Positions 35,501 through 44,398 of a stretch of 64,000 bases of DNA are shown piece after piece. Source of the stretch: Paracyclopina nana (lineage: Eukaryota; Arthropoda; Copepoda; Cyclopoida; Cyclopettidae); NCBI GenBank assembly GCA_019096065.1, contig JAGUCH010000005.1, positions 124,001 to 188,000 on the forward strand. Reading direction: 5' to 3'. The position numbers and the translations under genes were made by a program. How positions within the stretch are numbered: position 1 is the stretch's first letter; each line of letters starts with the position of its first letter. The notes under the pieces were generated by a model. That model was given only the letters and a program-made list of their open reading frames with translations. It was not told the DNA's origin and did no database searches.

Positions 35501-38500
35501 TGGACAGCTCTTACGAGTCCCAACTCATGTTCACTACAAACCCAAAGCACTGGGACTATGTTGCAAGATTGGTTGAAGATCAAATAGGTGCCACATCTTA
35601 TTGGGCTGGTATATCAGATAGGGATGAAGATGGCTACTTCATCACCAGCCATGGAGAAAACATGACCAGTCTGTCCAACTTCTTTGCAACTCCTGGAGAT
35701 CAAGCATCAACTTGCGGAGTTGTAAACAAAGGCACCAATGGCTACCTCACCACTGGGTACTGTATGGACAAGAAACCTTTTGTATGTTCAATGAGGCCCC
35801 TCTATGCAAAACCAGACTACCACTGCCCATCTGGTTTTTACCCTTATCGAGGTACATGCCTATACCCAAGCAGAAAATCAGTGTTTTATGAAGATGCAGT
35901 GGTTGAATGCTCAAAAGTGGGCTCCATTTTGCTGCCTGTCAAAGACATTGAGCTCTATGAATTTCTGAAAATATGGGCCAGTGGAGAGGTGGGGGCTGAC
36001 ACATGGCTGGGTGTGCGCAAATTCAAGTGGAATCAGTTTTACGATGATGATGGCTCCCTGCCTCAACCCCTCCAGGAAACAATAACAACTGACCTCACTT
36101 ACTCTGATGGATCACCGTTTGACCCTGATACTCAGTTCAATTTTGGGTTGAAAAAGTTTGACACTGATTGCTACTATTTTAAGCAAAGTGCTGAATTTGA
36201 GCTGAGAGGAAGTTCATGCACTAAGGAGCGATCATTTGTTTGCTTGTGGAAAGAATATGACTGTCCAGCCGGTTATTCTTATATTGGCCAAATTTCAGAT
36301 GGCAGAACTTGTCATGGGATACCTTCAAGCGCAACAGACAATTTCTATGATGCCACTTGCCACAGCAACAATGATTACCTAAGAGAGAGATGGACACCAG
36401 AAACACCTTATTTCCTAGACCGATTCAGAAGGCTTCATGCCATGTAAGTAATAAAGTATAGCAGTAGTTCACATTTCTCATTATCATGTTGATTTCATAG
36501 GGACAAATCCGTTTGGACAGATGCATCAATGGATCCTCAAGGGGATTGGTTTTACAACTTTGAATTCAGTATGCTAACTGCTCAGTTCTCTGATATGAGG
36601 CATGCTGTTGAAGGAACATGGGTGCCTCCCCTATCAATACTAGATGTCAATGGAACAACTGATGGCTGTCTAGAAATCACATCAAATGGACTGCTCAATA
36701 CTCGCATCAAATCTGAGTGCAACACAATTCAACCAACTGCTTGCAAATATACTGGTGAGCCTATTACAATGCTAAATAACCACATAATGCTAACATGCTT
36801 CTTTCTTCCAGCTTGTCTGACAACTCAAGGGAAGAAGTGTCTATTCCCATTCCGCTATCACAATGACTCAAATCCTGACTTAACATATAAGATTTGCTCA
36901 TCACTTGATGTCTACAGACCATGGTGTCCCACAAAGCTAGATGCCAATCTCAATGTTTTGGAGTGGGGTGATTGTTTGGAAGATTGCCCCAAAGAGCCAG
37001 TCATGTCTGTTTGCTTGGAGGAGCCAGAGTTTCCCATCAGCTCTGATGGCAGTGATCATTCTGTTAACTACACCTCAAGCTATGAAAAGGGGTCAAAAAT
37101 TGTCACTGATGAGGTAGCCATGAAACAAAACACTACTTTGTAACAAAAGTTTAAACATGTTTTTAGCTGGACTATGTTGCCTTCACTTGTCCTTTGGGAT
37201 ATGTATTCCAAGGCACCAATAACATTACTCATTATGCTCTCTGCCACAACTGGGAATTCATCTATTTGTATGACCCAGAAGTTGTTTGTGTTCGTAAGTG
37301 CAATTTTTGCTTTTTCAGCTTTGCAAAATAGTTTTAAACACATGCTCATCTTGAATCATAGCTGTGGAATGTCCACCTGCTCCAACCTTTCAGCCTAATA
37401 CAACTGTGGGTGAAACTACTTGGGATGCAGATACTGATTTGCCAATATATGGAGCAGTGGCTCAATATTCTTGTCCAGAAGGATATGTGTTTCAGATTTA
37501 CCAAGACTTTCCAGATCCAGACATAAACTTTGGCCTTGTAGAAAATGAAACAGCAGTGATCAACATCACTTGTGCAGCATTTGGAGACTGGAGCCCTAAA
37601 CAAGTTCCTAAATGCATTCGTAAAATTCAACATACTAATTACACTTTAAATTGAAGGCACTAGATTGACTTTCATTATAGCTAAAAATTGTACAACACCA
37701 CCTGTTGCAGTACCAGAGAATGACAGGGGAATGTCTAATTGGAATAATGTTAGTCAAAGCTATGGAACCAAGATAAGCTATTACTGTCCCAAAAATGGCT
37801 GGGGATTTCCATCAAATGGCCAGTCTGAGGTTTTCAATGAATGCCAAGCAGATAAAACTTGGACACTAGAAGAAGTAGAAACTTGTGTTTGTGAGAACTT
37901 AGAAAAGCCAACTTTTGGATGAGCTTTAGGGGTTAAACTTTTGACCTGTTTTTCTAGTGCTGCCATGTCCCAAGATGCCACCAGCCAAGCCTGAAGGTGG
38001 GTGGTTTTGGTATGGTTTGGAAAATGCTAGATACAAGTGCCCAAATGGATACCAGTTTGAGAAAGGAAATTACCCATATTGGTATTCAAACTGCACTGTT
38101 GCCAAGACATGGGAGCCTCTAGAAGCTGAGAAATGCATATGTAATTTAGCTAAAACTATTAAAGCCTAGCTCCCTTGAATTTCTCATTACATAGCTCGCA
38201 AATGTGTGACAGAGCCTCCAGAGCCATTTTTGGGCATTGACTTGATATGGCCAAACAAGAATCGTCAATTAGGTAGCATGCTCACTTATGTTTGCCCCTA
38301 CAGAAAAGGAACCCATTTGCAGCAACTGAAAAGTAAGCCTGAAGTATTCTCTGCCAATATGTTGAGATCAAAATATGACATATATCAACCCATAGATCAA
38401 TATGTCCATTGCAAATGGGACAAGGACACTGATAATATGGTTTGGTGGCCTCCCTACATTGAAGAATGTAACAGTAAGTTCATATCATTTTTCCACAAAA

Positions 38501-38523
38501 TGTATGCATCAGTTGCAGCTTAA
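23590..38523 (+). CDS. Gene C: giant secreted mosaic protein, paralogue of gene B
   Basis: This is the third paralogue, complete and with the same module order as gene B. The ATG at 23590 opens a signal peptide (MVNVGFILAILCSSAHQSL). Modules: CTLD-1 (about 24246-25086), unassigned module (25140-25785), PAN (25827-26298), WSC (26873-27314), CTLD-2 (27363-27858), F5/8C-like (28733-29250), galectin-like (29535-29879), CTLD-3 and -4 (30600-31675), FN2, CTLD-5, FN2, FN2 (31667-32812), CTLD-6 to -8 (32871-34490), LamG-like (34550-35392), CTLD-9 to -11 (35396-36755), FN2 (36811-37005), five CCPs (37006-38473). The last exon starts at 38519 and meets TAA at 38521, so it lacks the 13-14-residue tail of A and B. 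Two related TA-flanked MITEs sit in introns. The 5' half is clearly diverged from B; the 3' half is almost identical. Secreted, function unknown. Confidence 0.82.
28053..28434. mobile_element. Palindromic MITE with TA target duplication
   Basis: The outer ends are inverted repeats GCTTGTTCTCATAAA / TTTATGAGAACAAGC, each flanked by TA. Inside, arms of about 120 bp (28083-28200 and about 28285-28402) are imperfect inverted repeats with CATCCGGATCGGAGG at their inner ends. TA duplication and size suit a Tc1/mariner-type MITE. It lies in an intron of gene C before the F5/8C-like module; gene B lacks it there. Confidence 0.75.
30166..30555. mobile_element. Second MITE of the same family, more degenerate
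   Basis: The ends GCCCTTTCTCATA and TATGAGAACGGGC are inverted and flanked by TA. Inner segments (AAGCAAGGCTCTTTGGAGG at the left, TTGCTTAAC at the right) correspond to the element at 28053-28434. Its length (390 bp) is almost the same. It sits in the intron of gene C before CTLD-3; the matching intron of gene B has no such insert. Confidence 0.7.
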
Positions 38524-39011
38524 TTCTTATCCACTTCAACTATTGCCCTGTCATCAATGAACTTCAAAATGAGGTAAGGATAAAACTTTTTGTTCAGCAA
38601 GAGAGCATTGATCACCAGTTTTGCGACAAAAAAAGTGTTGAATATTGGCTATGAAAAAAGGCCATATTGAGGCCATGCCATGTCCAAGGTTTGCAGTATT
38701 TGACTTTAGAATTGAGACTAGGTGTATTGTACCAAAAAAAGGTATGACACACTTTTCTTGTCTCTCCCCTCCCCTGAATATTCCTTAAAAAGAAAGATTG
38801 ACCATGTATTAAGCATGAAATGTGCCATTTGCTTGCCAACTTCCATTGAGCAAGGACAGAATGATAGGCCACAAAGTACCATAAGATATCTTCCCAAAAA
38901 ATAAAATTGCAAAGGATCATGACAACTTTGGGAAAGCCTTGCCAGACTTTTTCAACACTCTGAGCCAGACACACAAAGAGCTAAGTCTAGTCTAGTCCAA
39001 TCTTTGGCTAG
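38524..39011. other. Spacer between gene C and the SINA-like gene
   Basis: Just after the stop of gene C comes the attgatcaccagtt block that also follows genes A and B. The rest is AT-rich with no coding frame I can support. It must hold the 3' end of gene C and the promoter of the next gene. Confidence 0.5.
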
Positions 39012-41083
39012 ATGAAGAAGGTGAAGAGGAAAATGTCTGAAAAGTACTTGCAAATCGGTGCTCCCATGACTGAACTGCCACGCCCTGTCACCAGTTCACA
39101 CTACACCAGAATTGAATCAGCTCTCAGCAATCCCAGTGCAAACATTGTCAAATTTCATGATTGCTACCACAACACAACCATGACTCATCTGCGTGATATC
39201 AGGGATTCTGTAAGTGAACCCTCTCTATTTTCTTGCTCTCAATTCTTTTTTAATTTTTTTGTGCTTTTCTTTTGGCTTTTTTTGGCTTGGCTTGGAATTA
39301 ACTTGATTCAAAAAAATATATTAAAAATTACAATTTTAAAACTGTTTTGGAGTAAAATAGATGAGTCTATATATTTTTGTTAGGATTCAATCTATTTTTT
39401 AAATCTTGCTTGTAGGGAGCTGCTATCAAGGTGTCAAATCAGAGCTCTTCAGCACTGAATATTTGCATAATGGCCAAGGAAGACATTGTGCAAACCAAAG
39501 ACTCCAAGTTTGCTTCAGGCATGCAAGTCTCTTGCCCCTACATTCAATGCAACTTCAAAAACTCTCAATTTCAAGGGGCTGGACGGTTCCCCTCAGGTGA
39601 GCAGTTTGAATTTCCCGCGCTTTTTGAACTGACACTCAGCTGACAGTGTGCATTATTGAACCAATTATCAAACATTCCTAGTTTCTACAAGAAAAAAGGA
39701 GGAATTGTTATAATCTATGAAAAGCATCTATACATCTATAGATATCAAGTATCTATTTTCAGAATTTCTGCTGAATCATCTCCACAGCAATCATAAGCAC
39801 AGGAGATTCAATGGTGACAACTTGGACTTGACCATGGTGGTGCCCCAGGTGGAAATCGTGACCGAATTCCGGCGGTCTTCGACCAAAATCGACCTTTCTC
39901 TGCCAAATGGGACACCAACCATCCCCACTCAACAGCAGCAGGCTCAAATGACCACCCAAACGTGGCCCTTTGTCGAGATTTTCGCGCACAAACGATATTT
40001 CTACCTTGAAGCCCAATCTTTTACTTTAGATGGACACCCGGAAATTTTCCTTTGGCTTTGGTTCTTGGGTAAAAGTCAATCCAACTTTACAATATCAGAG
40101 ATATCCGGACTTAAAAGTCAAATCTCAGCCAAAAAGGGTCCAAATCCGGATTTTACAGATTATAGCTCCAATTCAATCAGGACCTCAGTGAACCTTAAGT
40201 TAAGTTCAAGCAAAGCTGAACCCGCTTGAAATCCGGAAGAAATTCAAGTCTAAAATCCGGAGAAAACCTTCCAAGCTAAAATCTTTTGATTTAACTGAAG
40301 TTTTCATCAAATTCCGAACTTTAAAATCCGGATTTAAATTCAGAGAAATGCTCGAAATTTCACTAGACAAATTGAGAAAACTCCAAATCCGGATGAAACT
40401 CACAATAGCATAAAACTCTGATAATTTAAATCTATGAAATATTTGAATTCGAAAATGGTAAAAGGGTGATAGCCCGAAATCCGGTAAAAACTTAATTAAT
40501 TTGAACCTGAATGATCATGCAAAGCTTAATACGTTTGAAATCCGGAAGACACTAGTCTAAAATCCGGCTAAAATATTTTGATTTAACTAAAGTTCAAATT
40601 CCCCAACTCAAAATCCGGATTTAAATCATGAAAGGATGAGCGTGAAAAGCTCGGAATTTCAACAAGTCAAATTGAGAAAAATCCGAATCCGGATGAAACT
40701 CAACGAAGCTTTTTCGGATTCCGGATTTGAACTAATTCACAGCCGGGAAACATCCGAATTTGAACATGATCCAAATCCGGACGAAAATCGAAATCTAGAA
40801 TCAACACAAGTCCTACAAAAAAGCTTAGAAATTCGAAAATATCATAAATCCGGAATCCGGATTGCTCTAATATATGGATTTTTTTTCAGGTAGTGAACAA
40901 GAAGAGCTGCATTACCGCTACAATTTGACGGTTTTGCACGGGAAATCCGAGTACACCTACAAAGGTCCGGTGATTTCCATGGTCAAAAATTGCCAAGAAA
41001 TCAAAACTGAAGGCCGCTGCCTGGTGATTCGCGAAAAAGTCTGGGATTACTTGAGCTACCGGCTTAAAATTACCAAACACTAA
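39012..41083 (+). CDS. SINA/SIAH-like protein lacking the RING finger
   Basis: There are four exons: 39012-39209, 39416-39596, 39763-40068 and 40890-41083, with phases 0, 1 and 1 and GT-AG borders, giving 292 residues. Exons 2-3 join into SCPYIQCNF...FLLNHLHSNHKH, a Cys/His zinc-finger arrangement like that of SINA/SIAH proteins. The C-terminal half (FVEIFAHKRYFYLEAQSF, then HYRYNLTVLHGKSEYTYKG and RCLVIREKVWDYL) follows the SIAH substrate-binding (TRAF-like) domain, including the closing 'C-L-V-I/F...I' strand. The first 66 residues have no RING cysteines, so E3 ligase activity of its own is not expected; an adaptor or substrate-binding role is an inference. SIAH proteins are normally about 280-310 residues with an N-terminal RING. 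Intron 3 is long and full of CCGGAT-type motifs. Confidence 0.7.
40069..40889. repeat. TCCGGA-rich intron of the SINA-like gene
   Basis: This 821-bp intron contains about fifteen to twenty occurrences of AATCCGG or its variants, often as palindromic AAATCCGGATTT. The surrounding words (TTTAAA, AAACTC, GAAAT) also recur, as if built from diverged copies of a short unit. It is the densest CpG run in this part of the window. Confidence 0.6.
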
Positions 41084-41322
41084 TGAAGGCAATAAAAAAA
41101 AACGAGGCAATTCCTACCTTAAAATCCGATTCTCCTCACTTTGCACTGCTTTATTTACACTCTTTAAATTCCGCGAAAACGCGCGGCGTGCTTTTGTTTA
41201 CGTTTTGAGTCAGCTGACGAAACTTGCCGCGCATCAACTGGAGGCAGCGTTACCAGAGGAAAGTAAGCATTAATGAAAACCGCCACTAAGCCCAGCCTTT
41301 AATTATTTTCTTTATCTTATTT

Positions 41323-43664
41323 TTACAAGCGCAAAAATGGCAATTTTGTTCTCTTCAGCGGTTCATAAAAAGTTCTTTGAAATCTGAAAAGAAAAAGGCT
41401 TTGAAATGGCATAAAAAGGAAAATATTGAAAGATTTCTGACTTGCTCTCAATGCGGGATTTTTGTAGTAGGAAATAGCCATGAAGATCCAAAAGTAAAGT
41501 GCTACAAAGCTTTGGTGCCAATAGATCATAAAAGAGCCTGAAAAGACATTTAAAAAAAAGTGGAGGCAGATTCAAAAAAGAATTTTTCTTAAAAGAATAA
41601 CTTACTGAAAGGATCAGACATGATTTGCTTTGGTGACATTTTGTTCACAACTTGGCTAAATACAATAGATTCTCCCATGAGTGCCACACCCAAAAACTGA
41701 AAAAAAGCAAACTAAGATTTCCTCCAAAAAAAATGTTCTTTTGCTTACCACAACACTCAAATTGGCCAGGGTGGATTTGTTTGCAATCTTGGACATTTGA
41801 AAGCAAGCAACATTTGTCCCCTCAGAGTTTGGTTCATTATTTTGTATGTTGATTGGAATTTGGGCCAATTTTCTCTTGTGAATGCGAATTTTCACAGTGA
41901 TGACAACATAACAAACCAAAGACAGAGCTGGCAAAATCCCATTCATGGCAAACTGAAAAGCTCAAATTTTTCCAGTAAATTCTTAAAGTAATAGTTATTT
42001 ATTTCGAGCTGGGGCACGTAAAGTAGGGTCATTAAATAGCTGAGCGAGGATTTTAAAATGGGAAAACTTTACTAGCCCGTGCCTGCGAGGGCTGTAATTG
42101 TACGAGTGTTTTTCCATTTTAAAATCCGAGGTCAGCTATTTAATGACCCAATTTTACGTGCCCTAGCTCAAAATATACAATTTTATATTCTGTAATACGA
42201 TTTTTGAGTGTTTTAATGAAGTTACCGGGCTGCCCCGTGCCCTAGAAAATACTGCTCGGTTTTTAGTTGCTATGTGAATATCACTGGCTCTCATGAGCTA
42301 GCATCCAGTGTTTTGGGAGCAATTAAATAGACTTTTAAAATCCATTTCATCAGATGTGTGCCTATGGCACAATGGTTAGAGTGCTAGGCTCTTGATTCAG
42401 GAGTCTAGGGTTCAAACCCCACTCACTCCTTAACTTATTTTTTTTCTTTATCTGGCTTAAATTATGGTTAAAGTCCTATTCATAGTATGCTATTTTCTTC
42501 ATGTTTCTATAGCTTAGTGGTTAGATCTTTGGGAAGCAAATCCAACTGTCTAAGTCTCGGATCGTGGATGATACTCTCGTTTTTCCAACTTCTTTGGAAT
42601 TTGGATTACTTCCATGGAACATCAGGGCCATTACATTACTGAAAATCCCTCAAATTTGATTCAAGGGCTGTTAAGTATTTAATATCCCCCAAATTGCTTA
42701 GAAAGAACTGTGATATAAAAGAGCTGAGTCGGATCGGTAAACTGAATTATAACACGAGGAAATCGTATTACAGTATATAAAGTACTTAAAGACCCACTTT
42801 TTTGTTAGGATAAGCATCAATAGAGGGATCTTCACCAGTGCAAATGTAAAAGTTCACTGGCAATTTTCCAGGAATGTACAGGAAAATGAGGCCGAAGGAG
42901 TTGCTCAAAATGGCGACCAGAATGTACAGAAATCGGCCAAAAAAGTCCTCATCCAATGGCGCGAAATTTTTAAACACAAAAATAAATAAATACTGAGGTT
43001 TTAGGTTAGAAAATGGCTAAAAGTCACAGAATTTGTTAACTTACTCTAAAAATCACCAGGACATCAAGGCAAAGAATGGAGCCAATGGACATTGATGAAT
43101 TTTTGAGGAAAAAGTTCAAATAGCAGACAAATTTTGGCATTGGGCCAAAAAATAGTCTAGCATCTTCCATTAGCATGATTGGAATCAAAGTAAAACCGTT
43201 CCACATGATTCCATTTTCCATGTGATGCAAAATTGTCCTATATTGAATACATTTGAAAACTACACAGAATTTGACCATGCTAAATGTGCTTGCCTTATGT
43301 GCCTATTTTGGTTGTAGTTGATGACATTCAGAATGACAGGACCTGAGAAAATGACAGTAAACAGGCTAATGAAAGCTGAAAAATACCTGATACCATCATA
43401 GTCAACCAATTCTTGCCAAAAATCTATAATAATCAACTTTGTGAATTGAGGCTTATAAGGTCTTATGAAATATTACCTTCAGTAGAAGTAAATTCAGAGA
43501 GAGAAGAATTGTCAGGGAGAAATTCTAGTGCTGTGAAATTGCAAGTTTCACCTAAAAAAAATCTGCTTTCACATTTTTTGAAAAAATTGGTCAAAAATTG
43601 ACTTACTTGAATTGCTGCCAAAAAAGTCATAATCTTCATCAGGGAAAACCTCACTGAAATTCAT
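41323..43664 (-). CDS. Divergent rhodopsin-like GPCR
   Basis: There are eight exons on the minus strand: 43664-43607, 43551-43477, 43423-43294, 43237-43045, 42992-42798, about 41958-41751, about 41699-41607 and about 41543-41323. The N-terminus (MNFSEVFPDEDYDFFGSNSS, then ETCNFT) is short, acidic and has N-glycosylation sites. Hydrophobic segments follow in GPCR order: TM1 FSAFISLFTVIFSGPVIL, TM2 WNGFTLIPIMLM, TM3 CYLNFFLKNSSMSIGSILCL, TM4 FLYILVAILSNSFGLIFLYI, TM5 GILPALSLVCYVVITVKI, TM6 LSVVFLGVALMGESIVF, TM7 MIYWHQSFVALYFWIFMAI. The DRY and NPxxY motifs are not recognisable (VIFRYLF and YYKNPAL stand there), so this is an atypical receptor whose ligand cannot be guessed. The third intron starts with GC. 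I read one A fewer in the poly-A run near 43620 than a literal count gives, as the frame requires. Confidence 0.65.
42356..42429 (+). pseudogene. tRNA-Lys(CTT)-like sequence with Pol III boxes
   Basis: A-box TGGCACAATGG and B-box GGTTCAAACCC are intact. The anticodon loop CTCTTGA gives CTT (Lys). The anticodon stem has a mismatch and the acceptor stem is weak, so function as a tRNA is doubtful, though Pol III transcription is possible. Confidence 0.55.
42501..42570 (+). pseudogene. tRNA-Cys(GCA)-like sequence, degenerate
   Basis: The A-box TAGCTTAGTGG is intact and an anticodon stem TTGGG/TCCAA surrounds a loop with GCA, but U33 is replaced and the T-arm is lost. It corresponds to the better kept copy at 9980-10045. 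Confidence 0.4.
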
Positions 43665-44398
43665 TTCAATTCCTTAACAATTTTTATTTTTTATTCTTCT
43701 TGTCTTGAAAAAAAAGGTCAAGTTTTATTGTTATTTTACTCTGGTTAGAATGAAGCCAAGCTAATGTCTGGTGCACAGAGTCAGACATAATTCACTTAAG
43801 TAAGCTTTTCTCTTATTTGGCCAAAGAAAGAGAAGAAGCAAAAAAAAAATGACTAATTTGGTGAGCCGTACTTTATCATCTAAATCATCCTTTTTTTGGA
43901 GCTGCTCAGTATTCTTAAACTAAAAGCTGATAAAAAAGGGCAAAAATAAACGCAAGCAAAACTTCTAATTATAGCATGAAAATATGACCGCTTCTTTGTT
44001 TGAGTGTCTATATAAGCTTTTGTTCAAATAAGCTCTACAATGTGCTCAAAAATGTCAGACTGTTGCCCTTGTTCTTTTTAAATAGTATTTTTGTAGTAAA
44101 GACTTTTCCTCTTCATGACTTTTTTTCTTAGTTCAACAATTCCTTAATAGATAATCCATCTTAGTTAAGAAGTATGAAACCATGAAGAAAGTGTTTTTGG
44201 CTGTTGTGCAATTAAGCTCCACACAAAACTAGAATTTGCATATTTGGAGCAATGAAATACACCTTTTAGTCATACCATAAAGTAAATGTTTCTTACTGTT
44301 GTTATATGGCTTGATAAATTCAAGAGCAAATACTGACCTTATTTGATAAGATGACTATAAAAGTTTTGAGCCTTTGTCTCTAGCTATTAGAATTAAAA
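43665..44398. promoter_or_regulatory. Divergent promoter spacer between GPCR and collar-repeat gene
   Basis: The two genes point away from each other across about 730 bp of AT-rich sequence with no coding frame. The right end contains a TATA box for the collar-repeat gene. I see no clear core promoter element for the GPCR. Confidence 0.5.
44356..44363 (+). promoter_or_regulatory. TATA box of the collar-repeat gene
   Basis: TATAAAAG lies 43 bp upstream of the ATG at 44399. With the usual ~30-bp spacing transcription would start around 44386, leaving a very short leader. Confidence 0.6.

Larger units (their letters stand above)
41989..42784. mobile_element. Foldback-type element carrying two tRNA-like genes (copy 2)
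   Basis: This 796-bp copy of the element at 9573-10551 is flanked by CTTAAAG on both sides (41982-41988 and 42785-42791), a likely 7-bp target duplication. The end lies next to the splice donor of GPCR exon 5. It starts TAATAGTTATTTATTTCGAG and ends TACAGTATATAAAGTA. An inverted partial copy of the start lies at about 42115-42175. The tRNA-bearing core is on the plus strand, opposite to copy 1. No protein is encoded. Confidence 0.75.

Noticed and set aside
1-38523. Reading the three units as one continuous gene with internal 16-18 kb repeats
   Set aside because: Units A and B each end in a short tail exon with a stop, C in an immediate stop, and both B and C start again with a signal peptide exon. 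Three genes fit better.
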